From Metaclostridioides mangenotii (GTDB taxonomy: Bacteria > Bacillota > Clostridia > Peptostreptococcales > Peptostreptococcaceae): a DNA stretch of 64,000 nt. Both the position numbers and the translations under genes were made by a program. The DNA lies in contig NZ_JAGGJX010000004.1 of assembly GCF_017873185.1 (NCBI RefSeq), forward strand, positions 62,001-126,000, written 5' to 3'. The notes under the pieces were generated by a model. That model was not told the origin of the DNA. It did no database searches and saw only the letters and a list, made by a program, of their open reading frames with translations. Positions 47,432 through 56,456 of this stretch are shown here, one piece after another (position 1 is the first letter of the stretch; the number at the start of each line of letters is the position of its first letter).

Positions 47432-47470
47432 AAACAAAAAAGCTGTCCAAAAAATAATTATTTGGTTAGC
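47432..47470 (+). terminator. intrinsic terminator after fRMsr gene
   Basis: AAAAAGCT..CCAAA pairs with TTTGG..AGCTTTTTA, with short mismatches. Confidence 0.65.
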
Positions 47471-47682
47471 TTTTTATTATGAACTTAATTTAATATACTT
47501 CAGACTGTTTCGTCTAAATTTTTTTAAAATAGTTCATCCTTTTTATTAAACTATCCTGTCAACTTGTTAAGTAGTTTTCTTTTTTAAATGAATATGATAG
47601 GAAACAGACGCTTTAACATTGCCGTTTATTGAACTTAGAAAGATTTTTATACCAACTTGCTTGTATCCTGTCTTTACTTGTT

Positions 47683-48423
47683 TTATCTAGTAGCAATAAA
47701 TGTGATCAATGACGATTGGCTATCATGTCCGTAACCCAACTCATAGTTTATGTTATAAAAACCTACTTCTTTTAAAAGTAATTCAAATTCTTTTATACCA
47801 TACCAAAATAAAGTAAAGTGCGAAACCTCAGTACTTTCAATTGAACCATTATTAAGTAACTCATACTTATGGATATATGAAGTTTTTTGTGTGAACCAGT
47901 CAATTTCTTCACTAATGTTTGTAAAAAGTATCCCTTCCTCTTTAGATAAAAAATAACTACTTGAGCTCACTTCGCCAAGCTTAAAATCTATTGGTAATTC
48001 TAAATCGATAATTATTTTACCATCTATATTTAAATGATTATAAAAAGAAGTTAAAACTTGGCTAACTTTATCTTTTGGCAACAAACAAAAGCTACCAGTG
48101 GGCATTATAATTGCATCATATTTATTAGGTGAAGATAAATTAGTTAAGTCTTGTTGATAAACTTTGGCATCTACCTTGTGTTCGTTCATATTTACTTTGC
48201 ATTGTTTTATCATTTCTAAAGATAAATCAACCCCTTCGACATGCAGTCCTTTTTGAATAAGCGGTATGAGTAAACGCCCTGTACCAACACCTGCTTCTAA
48301 AATGCTTCCTTTCAAATTTTTTAATTTACTTAAGTAGTATTCAATATCCCCATTAATTGAATATCCTACTGGTTTGGTTATTTCATATAACTTAGTACTT
48401 AATTCGCCGTATTCTTTAAACAT
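47683..48423 (-). CDS. class I SAM-dependent methyltransferase
   Basis: About 246 residues from ATG 48423, 6 bp after GGAGG. SAM-binding motif I is ILEAGVGTGRLLIPL, then VEGVDLSLEMI and the post-motif DAIIMPTGSF. Small-molecule methyltransferase type; substrate unknown. Isolated gene in an accessory stretch. Confidence 0.88.
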   Translation of the reverse strand: MFKEYGELSTKLYEITKPVGYSINGDIEYYLSKLKNLKGSILEAGVGTGRLLIPLIQKGLHVEGVDLSLEMIKQCKVNMNEHKVDAKVYQQDLTNLSSPNKYDAIIMPTGSFCLLPKDKVSQVLTSFYNHLNIDGKIIIDLELPIDFKLGEVSSSSYFLSKEEGILFTNISEEIDWFTQKTSYIHKYELLNNGSIESTEVSHFTLFWYGIKEFELLLKEVGFYNINYELGYGHDSQSSLITFIATR

Positions 48424-48874
48424 ATTTTTCCTCCAATAATGTATCATCAGAATTCACTAATATCTAAAAAACTAATATTTTCTGTAGTTATATACTTATA
48501 ATTTAATGTGTCAAATATTAGTTCGATTCTACCATAAATTTCATGACCTATCAAATAACAGAATAACACCTTTCTTTATAGATTTTTATTACCTATCTTA
48601 AAGAAAAAATGTATATTATTAAGTAAATGTTAAATAAACAATCTATTGAAAAGTTGATGTTATGGCTATCGTTTAATCAGCTTTGAGCTTTCGGAATAGA
48701 TATGAGAAAAGGAATCTGTGAATGCAGTAACAATTAATCAAAAAATTAAGTAAAGAATGTAAAGAATTATAAACAATGTTTACTCTTTATTTACGCATAT
48801 ATAATAATTGCTTAACATAATTTAGTTATTATTAATTTAGAGTTTAAAAAACAATTTATTAGGAGGATTAGTAG
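48424..48874 (+). promoter_or_regulatory. pstS upstream region with possible Pho box
   Basis: 450 bp, no gene. Near 48758-48795 are TGTAAA, TAAACA, TGTTTAC and ATTTACG elements spaced like PhoP direct repeats, with TATAAT at 48800-48805 and no good -35. This fits a PhoP-activated pst promoter, but repeats are imperfect. Confidence 0.4.
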
Positions 48875-49711
48875 ATGTTAAAAAATAAGAAGTTTATTGT
48901 TCTAGCACTTTCAATGATGATAGGAATTGTTTCAGTAGGTTGTGGAAAAGGAGCGGACAGGCAAAAATCTAATTCTAATAGTGTTAGAATTTCGGGATCT
49001 ACATCAGTTGGAGCTGTAATGGAACCTCTTGTTGAAGAATATAAGAAGAGTGAAGGTAAAGGGACTGATATAGAAGTTCAACAAATAGGGTCTTCTTCCG
49101 GAATAAAAAATACAATTGATGGTACATCTGAAATAGGAATGACATCAAGAGATCTTAAAGAAGGGGAAAAACAAGCAAGTCTAAAAGAAACTCAAATTGC
49201 TATAGATGGGATTGCAGTTATAATTAATAATGAAAATAAAGTAAAAGATTTAACTATTGAACAAATTAAAGGAATTTATACTGGTAAAATAACAAATTGG
49301 AAAGAAGTTGGGGGAGATAATTCACCTATAGTTGTTGTATCAAGAGAAGACGGTTCTGGAACAAGAGAAGGATTTGAAACTATAATAGGATATGCTGCTG
49401 AAGAACTCGTAAACAGTGCAATTATAAGCGATGGATCAGGGAATATAAAGACGACTGTAGCAGGAAACAAAAATTCAATAGGGTATATATCACTTGGATA
49501 TGTAGACAAAGAAGTAAATAGTATATCGATTTCAGGAGTAGAAGCAACAGTCGATAATGTGAAATCTAATAAATATCCGATATTAAGACCTTTCTTATTA
49601 GTTAATAAGCCAGAAGGATTATCAGATAAAGGTCAAGCATTTATTGATTATATATTAAGCGAAGATGGACAGAAGGTAGTAGAAGAACACGGTTTTGTTG
49701 GAGTTAAGTAA
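48875..49711 (+). CDS. pstS: phosphate ABC transporter substrate-binding lipoprotein
   Basis: 278 residues. Lipobox VSVGC with Cys23. Phosphate-binding motifs VRISGSTSVGAV, GSSSGIKNTIDGT, EIGMTSRDLK and VSREDGSGTREGF. AGGAGGA precedes ATG. Followed by a terminator-like hairpin and pstC. Confidence 0.96.
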   Translation: MLKNKKFIVLALSMMIGIVSVGCGKGADRQKSNSNSVRISGSTSVGAVMEPLVEEYKKSEGKGTDIEVQQIGSSSGIKNTIDGTSEIGMTSRDLKEGEKQASLKETQIAIDGIAVIINNENKVKDLTIEQIKGIYTGKITNWKEVGGDNSPIVVVSREDGSGTREGFETIIGYAAEELVNSAIISDGSGNIKTTVAGNKNSIGYISLGYVDKEVNSISISGVEATVDNVKSNKYPILRPFLLVNKPEGLSDKGQAFIDYILSEDGQKVVEEHGFVGVK

Positions 49712-49738
49712 TTAATTAATAGATAGATTTAATTAATT

Positions 49739-49773
49739 AAAAAGCCATGAGAATTTTTTCCATGGCTTTTTAA
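49739..49773 (+). terminator. hairpin between pstS and pstC
   Basis: AAAAAGCCATG (49739-49749) and CATGGCTTTTT (49761-49771), T-rich tail. It may attenuate pstC relative to the abundant binding protein. Confidence 0.7.
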
Positions 49774-49889
49774 AAATCAATATTTAGTAGGTTTTAATTT
49801 ATAAAAATACTGAATATTTCCTTATGTATGATTACTAAAAAATCTTAAATTAGATCTAGATGTATTAAATAGTGAAAGAGAGGGTGGAA

Positions 49890-50813
49890 ATGATACTTAA
49901 ATTTAAAAATGTAAAAATCGAACAGAAATGTGATCTTAACAATAATAATAGACTGAAGTATTTAGTCGAGAAAATCACTAAAAATATTTTTATGTTAAGT
50001 GCTTTATTAGGAGTTGCTTGCTTATTTTTGATAATAGGTTTTGTATTTTATATGGGTCTAAAACCGTTTATTTTAGAAGGGTATTCGTTTACCGAATTCA
50101 TATTTGGTAGTAAGTGGATACCTTCAGCTGAAAAGTTTGGCATACTACCGATGATAGTAGCATCGCTATATGGAACTTTAGGAGCTCTATTTATTGGAGT
50201 TCCAATTGGAATATTAACTGCTGTATATATAGCTGAATTAGCACCAAAAAAAGTCTCTAGGATTGTTTCTTCAGCAGTTGAATTACTAGCTGGAATACCA
50301 TCTGTTTTGTACGGTATATTTGGTATAGTGGTAATTGTCCCGGCTATACAAAATACGTTTAATATACCAAAAGGACAGACTTTATTAGCTGTGATTATTG
50401 TACTATCTATTATGGTACTACCAACTATTGTTTCAGTATCAGAAACTGCTATTAAATCAGTTCCTAAGGAATATAAAGAAGGATCTTTAGCATTAGGTGC
50501 TTCACAAATAGAAACAATATTTAAAGTTATATTACCCGCATCAAAATCAGGCATATTGTCAGCAGTAGTACTAGGCTTGGGAAGAGCGTTAGGTGAAACT
50601 ATGGCAATTATTCTTATAGCAGGGAATTTAGCTATTTTACCTTCTTCAGTATTAGATAGTGTTAGACCCCTTACCACAAATATAGCTTTAGAAATGGGAT
50701 ATGCCTATGGAGTACATCAAGAAATGTTATTTGCAACTGGGGTGGTGCTATTTGTATTCATACTAATACTAAATCTTATACTAAATAAAATTTCTAATAA
50801 GATGGTAAGATAG
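49890..50813 (+). CDS. pstC: phosphate ABC transporter permease PstC
   Basis: About 307 residues from ATG 49890 after GAGGGTGG. Six membrane helices; binding-protein-dependent permease loop KEGSLALGASQIETIFKVILP and GLGRALGETMAI. It needs PstA and PstB, neither of which is found downstream. Confidence 0.95.
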   Translation: MILKFKNVKIEQKCDLNNNNRLKYLVEKITKNIFMLSALLGVACLFLIIGFVFYMGLKPFILEGYSFTEFIFGSKWIPSAEKFGILPMIVASLYGTLGALFIGVPIGILTAVYIAELAPKKVSRIVSSAVELLAGIPSVLYGIFGIVVIVPAIQNTFNIPKGQTLLAVIIVLSIMVLPTIVSVSETAIKSVPKEYKEGSLALGASQIETIFKVILPASKSGILSAVVLGLGRALGETMAIILIAGNLAILPSSVLDSVRPLTTNIALEMGYAYGVHQEMLFATGVVLFVFILILNLILNKISNKMVR

Positions 50814-51460
50814 TGAATAATTTTAGTAAATATTCTGAAGTAATTATTAAGGTGATAATATTTCGCAAAGTTATATTCTTATGATTCATTATATTACTTG
50901 CAAGTGTAATATGATACCCCACTGTGATAAGTCATTTTCACTTCTATTCATATCTATCAGATATAAGTATTTCGTGTTATATTCTAGTATTCAAGATTTG
51001 CCACTTTCGATATTAATCCTATATCCCATATTAAAAGAGAACCATATCGCAAGTTGCGATATGGTCTCAATCACTTAATTAAGTTAAATGTCTTGTTGAC
51101 TTCCCACATCTATTAGGAACTATTATCACTGTTATCTCGCCTATCACTTGTCAGCGCAACTGTGCTATCGATATAACTATAAATTCTTTATTTATATTTA
51201 CACCTAAGCCTATAATACCGAATTAGAAAATATTATTATGCAATTATTCGCGATATTTATTTAAAATATGTAAATTTGAGAAGTATATGTGTTATAATTT
51301 AATTATTTAATATATAGAGCAGATATATTATGGTATCTGTTAATTTTTAGCTTAATAATTTCTTTATTTTTACAATTCAAACGTTCTCCCTATTGACCAA
51401 TGGCAGGAATAAATCATTTTATATATCTCCTTTAAAATTATGTAAGAAAGGTAGATATTT
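50814..51460. other. non-coding stretch where pstA/pstB would be expected
   Basis: 647 bp with no supported gene. Just after pstC a GGTGATA ribosome-like site leads into a frame interrupted by stops, possibly the remains of pstA. Hairpins: ATATTAC/GTAATAT near 50891, and a perfect 12-bp palindrome at 51041-51065 (arms ACCATATCGCAA) that reads as a minus-strand terminator with CTCTTTTAA after it. No minus-strand gene upstream of that terminator was found. Confidence 0.4.
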
Positions 51461-52471
51461 ATGTTAACAATTATTTTAGGAATATCATTATTATTAATAG
51501 CATTATCAGCTTTTTCTCTTTTTAGTTTGAAAATGCCAAAAGGACAACTCGCTATGTCTGGAATGGCCAATGCCGCTGTGGCAACTTTTTTAGTTGAGGC
51601 GATTCATAGATACATTTCAGGAGATTTACTTGGTCTTAAATTTTTCCAGATATTAGGAGAGACTTCTGGTAGTTTCGGAGGTGTGGCAGCTGCCATTTTA
51701 GTTCCAATTTCAATGGGAGCCAATCCTGTATTATCTGTGGTGGCAGGCGTTGCTGTAGGTGGTTATGGAATTCTTCCTGGATTCATAGCTGGATACGCGG
51801 TAGGTTTTTTAGCTCCTCTAATCGAAAAAAAACTGCCAACAGGTATTGACATCATAGGAGGTGCCCTTCTCATTGCTCCAATAGCGAGAGCAATTGTAAT
51901 TCTTGTTGATCCAGGAGTAAATATGGTAATGTCACAGATTGGAACCACAATCACACTTGCCACAGAACAGTCCCCTATTATAATGGGGTTACTTCTTGGA
52001 GGAATCATTAAAATGATATGTACATCCCCTTTAAGCTCTATGGCGCTGACTGCAATGCTAGGACTTACAGGATTACCAATGGGCATCGCTGCGATAGCGT
52101 GCGTTGGCGGTTCTTTTACCAATGGTATTATCTTTCATCGCTTAAAATTAGGAGATAAAAGTAACGTAATAGCAGTTATGCTAGAACCTTTAACACAAGC
52201 AGATATCGTTACATCCAACCCAATCCCTATTTATTGCTCTAATTTCTTTGGAGGAGGATTTGCAGGAATTGCTGCTGCTTCTCTACATATTGTAAACAAT
52301 GCTCCTGGAACTGCTTCACCTATACCAGGACTTCTAGCACCTTTTGCTTTTAACCATCCCCTTAAAGTATTAGCAGCAATTGGACTTGCTATTTTAGGAG
52401 GTACTGTTGCCGGTTTGGTAGGAAGCATGATATTTAAGAAAAAAGCGACCAAAGTTGCGGAAGTTGCTTAA
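51461..52471 (+). CDS. PTS EIIC-like membrane protein (PTS_EIIC_2 type)
   Basis: 336 residues, about nine hydrophobic segments. SGMANAAVATFLVEAIHRYI, GGSFGGVAAAILVPISMGANP-like residues (SFGGVAAAILVPISMGANP), KMICTSPLSSMALTAMLGL, and NNAPGTASPIPGL point to the PF13303-type EIIC. No IIA or IIB domain is fused or adjacent, so the phosphorylation partners, if any, are elsewhere. Substrate unknown. Confidence 0.82.
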   Translation: MLTIILGISLLLIALSAFSLFSLKMPKGQLAMSGMANAAVATFLVEAIHRYISGDLLGLKFFQILGETSGSFGGVAAAILVPISMGANPVLSVVAGVAVGGYGILPGFIAGYAVGFLAPLIEKKLPTGIDIIGGALLIAPIARAIVILVDPGVNMVMSQIGTTITLATEQSPIIMGLLLGGIIKMICTSPLSSMALTAMLGLTGLPMGIAAIACVGGSFTNGIIFHRLKLGDKSNVIAVMLEPLTQADIVTSNPIPIYCSNFFGGGFAGIAAASLHIVNNAPGTASPIPGLLAPFAFNHPLKVLAAIGLAILGGTVAGLVGSMIFKKKATKVAEVA

Positions 52472-53143
52472 AAATGTAAAAACAAATTAATCTGTTAAAA
52501 GAGTAATATAATATGATTTGTAAATTGTTTGAGTAGTTACTTGAAATTATTAGTTTATTAGTTAATTTTTTAACTATATAGTTAAAAATCGTTCTTTCTA
52601 TATATATTTAATATCTATTTTTAATAACTCTGATATTATAGATTTATTTTCAAATGTCATTATAAAAATATAATGTGTTAAAATATGTAATAATACGATT
52701 GAAGATAAAAATAAAGTAAGTAAAGAGTAATAATATTAGATATATTAATCGAGGTTAAATCCCTCGATTTTTTTATCTAAAATTTGAATGTTAATATATT
52801 TTTTTAGTGTTTATTATGGATTTTATCCCCCTCATTTTCCCCATGTCTAGTTATAATCGAAGCAATTTTTTACAAGCGTTTTAAATTCAATTCTTATGGA
52901 CTAGTATTTAAATTGGGTATGTAAAATAAAAACAGAGATACCTAATTTAGATAGTATCGCTCTGGAAATTGGCATGATATTATTATTATGGGTATCCTTA
53001 AATTTGAATACGTATCTGAATTATCTGTTGAATAATATTTTTTGGAGGACTATTTATGAGAGTGTATCACTGAATCTAGTGCAGTTTGCAGAAGCAAAAC
53101 AAGGCTGAAAATTCGCGATGACACTGTATGTACATAAAAATGC
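52472..53143. other. non-coding region with terminator and decayed gene start
   Basis: An intrinsic terminator AATCGAGG...CCTCGATTTTTTT at 52747-52774 probably serves the PTS gene. At 53043-53074 a strong site TTGGAGGACTATTTATG is followed by a stop after five codons, the look of a broken gene. A weaker hairpin near 52933-52965 (CAGAG..ATAC / GTAT..CTCTG). Otherwise AT-rich and unassigned. Confidence 0.4.
52747..52774 (+). terminator. intrinsic terminator
   Basis: Eight-bp stem AATCGAGG / CCTCGATT, 7-nt loop, run of seven T. Confidence 0.75.
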
Positions 53144-53198
53144 AAAAAAGCGTGTTGTATACCACTAAAAATTAAGTAATATCTAACACGCTTTAATT
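53144..53198. repeat. dispersed hairpin repeat, copy 3
   Basis: AAAAAAGCGTGTTGTATACC ... AATATCTAACACGCTTTAAT. About 160 bp after the stop of the CCG-domain gene on the minus strand. Nearly identical to copy 4, and similarity extends about 15 bp further left. Confidence 0.75.
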
Positions 53199-53360
53199 AT
53201 TTATCAAATTCATTCAAATTTGTTAATATTTCACCAGTTATTTTTGGTTTCTTATTTTTCTAGTATCAAAATAGTATCATGGTGTATGAGCTAATGATTT
53301 GTCTAAAAGCTGATTGCAATCATAATGTGGAGTATTCTCGAAACCTCGCGAGAAAAATTT

Positions 53361-54062
53361 TTAATGGTTGTCAATATAATTTTGAACCTCACTATGATAT
53401 TCAACAATATTGGTCTCCTGTGGATCTGTTAACTCATTTAGCAAAAGATCAACCATATGATGTGCAGTTTTTCCACCAATTGTCATAGATTTTATACAAG
53501 AAACGCAATAAACTGCCACATCTTGACAAGGCATCTGGGCTGCTCTCTTCTTTTGAAATGCTATTACCTTCTCGACCGGCAATTGGGGATAAAAATTGTC
53601 CCCACAACAAATTGATTTTGTTCCCGAATATTCTGACTCAATAATTTCTATATCCATTTTTCTTAACAAACCTCTAACTGCAGCATGAACTTGAGGTTTT
53701 GGACGATATGAACAAGAATCATGCACAGATAGAGTTAGCCCAGAATATTTGGGTAAGGGTAAATTCTCTATAGAATTTAACACTTCCCATAGAGAAATTG
53801 TGTTTACCCCAGCATATAGACTACGAAAACGCCTATCACAACCTGCACAATTATTAATTATAATAGACCCATTTTCCAATTTCGGTTCATGATGACAACA
53901 CATTTTATGCAGTTTCACTGGTCCAAAATATTTCTGTAAAATTTTAAGTATTTTTTCTTCTGATTCTGGCTTATATGTATTAAACGCACAGCCTGCATTG
54001 AAATAGCATTTATCCATATCTATGCTTGACAGGGGTATGCTTGAAAGTCGTAATCCATTCAT
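53361..54062 (-). CDS. (Fe-S)-binding CCG-domain protein, HdrB-like
   Basis: 233 residues. Two CCG-type cysteine sets: GCAFNTY, HKMCCHHEP and NNCAGCDRRF in the first half; HDSCSYRP, SICCGDNFYP and VYCVSCIKSM in the second. Such domains hold the non-cubane or [4Fe-4S] centres of heterodisulfide reductase B, glycolate oxidase GlcF and LutA-type proteins. It is a free-standing gene with no partner nearby. It lies between direct copies of the hairpin repeat. Confidence 0.85.
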   Translation of the reverse strand: MNGLRLSSIPLSSIDMDKCYFNAGCAFNTYKPESEEKILKILQKYFGPVKLHKMCCHHEPKLENGSIIINNCAGCDRRFRSLYAGVNTISLWEVLNSIENLPLPKYSGLTLSVHDSCSYRPKPQVHAAVRGLLRKMDIEIIESEYSGTKSICCGDNFYPQLPVEKVIAFQKKRAAQMPCQDVAVYCVSCIKSMTIGGKTAHHMVDLLLNELTDPQETNIVEYHSEVQNYIDNH

Positions 54063-54406
54063 AAAAACCTCCTATTAATTAAGTAAAATATAGTTATTCC
54101 TCCAACCTGTTGCGGTGGATTATTTAAATACTCCCATCTTACGATCTTACGCTCCGATTTTTTAATTACCATAAGGGGTCTTTTCCATTATACTACGCTT
54201 TTCCACACTTTGCTAGCAGGACTAGCACCGCCTCCCCAAAATGCTGTTCTAATTGTCACCTATCAACGGATGTCCTGTACCTTTCGCCACTGTGGTTCTT
54301 ATAATTTCTCGACTCTTCAAAATCCCTATTACTCAAACTCCTACCAACATAAATTTGACTTTCGACATCTACACCCATGATACTATATTTTAGTACACAA
54401 AAACGT
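54063..54406 (-). other. GC-richer structured non-coding region upstream of the CCG gene
   Basis: Minus strand. Noticeably richer in G and C than other intergenic DNA here. Contains GGGGAGGCGG ... GACCCC pairing, a hairpin GCTAG-TCCT-CTAGC-like (GCTAGTCCTGCTAGC, near 54212-54226), and a short open stretch MGVDVESQIYVGRSL with a stop after about 40 codons. Could be a leader RNA of the CCG gene, an insertion-sequence relic or an RNA associated with one. No known family assigned. Confidence 0.35.
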
Positions 54407-54460
54407 AAAAAAGCGTGTTGTATACTACTTAAAAATAAGTAATATCTAACACGCTTTAAA
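54407..54460. repeat. dispersed hairpin repeat, copy 4
   Basis: AAAAAAGCGTGTTGTATACT ... GTAATATCTAACACGCTTTA. Near-perfect 22-bp stem. On the minus strand it sits about 50 bp after the guaA stop and ends in TTTTTT, so it is the likely guaA terminator. Confidence 0.78.
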
Positions 54461-54511
54461 ATTCATCTAAATCATACTATCTTGTAGTTTCAATACTTTA
54501 ATACTTTAAGT

Positions 54512-56047
54512 CTATTCCCACTCTATTGTTCCTGGTGGTTTAGAAGTTATATCGTAAACTACTCTGTTAACACCATCAACCTCGTTGATTATTCTGTTAG
54601 AGATCTTCTCTAGTATATCATAAGGCATATTGTACCAATCAGAAGTCATTCCGTCAGAAGAATTAACTGCTCTTAAACCTACTAAATGAGCGTAAGTTCT
54701 CTCATCTCCCATAACTCCAACTGTCATAACATCTGGTAAAGTTGCAAATGCTTGCCATATTTCAGTGTAAAGCCCAGCTTTTCTAAGCTCGTCCATATAA
54801 ACTGCATCAGCTTCTCTTAATATGTCACACTTCTCTTCAGTCACTTCACCAATTACTCTTATTCCAAGTCCTGGACCAGGGAATGGATGTCTAAATATTA
54901 AATCTTCATCTATTCCTAACTCAAGACCTATTCTTCTAACTTCGTCTTTGAATAACTCTCTTAAAGGTTCAACTATTTCTTGGAAATCTACATCTTCAGG
55001 TATTCCACCAACGTTATGGTGTGATTTGATTGTAGCCGCATCTCCAAGACCACTTTCTATAACGTCTGCATAGATTGTTCCTTGTACTAGGAAGTCCATC
55101 TTTCCTAATTTATTTGATTCTTCTTCAAATACTCTTATGAATTCTTCACCGATTATTTTTCTCTTAGACTCTGGCTCAGTAACTCCCTTTAATTTTCCTA
55201 AAAATCTATCTTGAGCGTTAACTCTGATTAAGTTCATATCAAATCTTTCTTTGAATATTCTCTCAACATCATCACCTTCATTTTTTCTAAGTAGACCGTG
55301 ATCTACGAATATACATGTAAGGTTATCTCCAATGGCTCTGTGAATTAGTACAGCGGCAACTGATGAATCAACTCCACCACTTAATGCACATAAAGCTCTC
55401 TTATCGCCTATTTTCTCTTTTATTTCTTTTATTTTGTCATCTATAAATGAAGTTGTAGTCCAGTCTCCACTTACTTTACATATATTGTATAAGAAGTTTT
55501 TAATTATTTTATGTCCTTCTAAACTATGCTCAACCTCTGGATGGAATTGAACACCGTATATTTTCTTAGCAACATTTTCCATAGCCGCTACAGGGCAAAC
55601 CGATGTAGTTGCAACTACATCAAATCCTTCAGGTGCTTTTTCTATAAGGTCAGTATGACTCATCCATACAGAACTAGTAGTTATACCTTCAAATAATGCT
55701 GAATTTCCGTAAGTTATCTCAGTTTTTCCGTACTCTTTTTCTTGTTTTTCACCTTTTCTAACTACTCCACCTAAAGTGTGAGATATTAGTTGGTCTCCAT
55801 AGCATATTCCTAGTATTGGAATATCTAATTCGAATATATCCGCTGATATTTGAGGAGAATCTGGTAAGTACGCACTATTTGGCCCACCAGTAAATATAAT
55901 ACCTTTAGGATTTTTTGCCTTTATCGCATCAACTCCAGCTGTGTATGGAATTATTTCACAGTATACATTGTTCTCTCTAACTCTTCTTGCAATCAATTGG
56001 TTGTATTGACCACCGAAGTCTACTACTAATACTAGTTCATGTTTCAT
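54512..56047 (-). CDS. guaA: GMP synthase (glutamine-hydrolysing)
   Basis: Converts XMP to GMP. 511 residues. Glutaminase domain with Cys82 in GICYGDQ and FHPEVEH; ATP pyrophosphatase domain with [10 protein letters not shown]; dimerisation domain ending PPGTIEWE. A guanine-class riboswitch with terminator lies upstream, consistent with end-product control. GGAGAGA precedes ATG. Confidence 0.98.
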   Translation of the reverse strand: MKHELVLVVDFGGQYNQLIARRVRENNVYCEIIPYTAGVDAIKAKNPKGIIFTGGPNSAYLPDSPQISADIFELDIPILGICYGDQLISHTLGGVVRKGEKQEKEYGKTEITYGNSALFEGITTSSVWMSHTDLIEKAPEGFDVVATTSVCPVAAMENVAKKIYGVQFHPEVEHSLEGHKIIKNFLYNICKVSGDWTTTSFIDDKIKEIKEKIGDKRALCALSGGVDSSVAAVLIHRAIGDNLTCIFVDHGLLRKNEGDDVERIFKERFDMNLIRVNAQDRFLGKLKGVTEPESKRKIIGEEFIRVFEEESNKLGKMDFLVQGTIYADVIESGLGDAATIKSHHNVGGIPEDVDFQEIVEPLRELFKDEVRRIGLELGIDEDLIFRHPFPGPGLGIRVIGEVTEEKCDILREADAVYMDELRKAGLYTEIWQAFATLPDVMTVGVMGDERTYAHLVGLRAVNSSDGMTSDWYNMPYDILEKISNRIINEVDGVNRVVYDITSKPPGTIEWE

Positions 56048-56181
56048 AATCTCTCTCCTTACAATATTTTAATTTTAATTACATTATATATAACTATATT
56101 AACACATTTTTTATAATTTGATAACTCAAACGAATATTAATCAAATTATTCTCCGTTTTTGTTCGACTTATAAATCTATAC

Positions 56182-56400
56182 AAAAAACCTGTATAATAAC
56201 TTCCAAAATTTTCAGGAAAGTGAAATTACTATACAGGTCTCCAGAAGAGCTTATAAAATTTATAGCCAACACATAGGGATATTAATCAGCCTACATATTT
56301 ACTTTACTAGCTATTCTGCTATAATAATTTCACTCATAGTTAAGATATTTACGGTATCTTAGGGTAACTCTCAGACCTTATTACTGAGTATATACGAGTG
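56182..56400 (-). promoter_or_regulatory. guanine-class purine riboswitch (atypical J2/3) and terminator, upstream of guaA
   Basis: Minus strand, aptamer 56400-56331. P1 is CACTC/GAGTG, P2 CTCAG/CTGAG with loop TAATAAGG, P3 TAAGATA/TATCTTA with loop CCGTAAA, and J3/1 ACTAT keeps the C equivalent to C74, the guanine-specifying base. J2/3 reads AGTTACCC rather than the usual GTTTCTACC. A long terminator (ACCTGTATA / TATACAGGT then TTTTTT, 56238-56182) follows about 90 nt later. Confidence 0.85.
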
Positions 56401-56456
56401 ATTTTATATTAAATTTATAATTACAACTGAGTACTAATTTATCACAAATTCGAGTA

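Noticed and set aside
50881-51078. Plus-strand open frame after pstC
   Set aside because: Composition is not protein-like, it crosses two hairpins, and it does not resemble PstA.
53279-53488. Plus-strand open frame of 69 codons
   Set aside because: Mostly antisense to the well supported CCG-domain gene, with no ribosome site.
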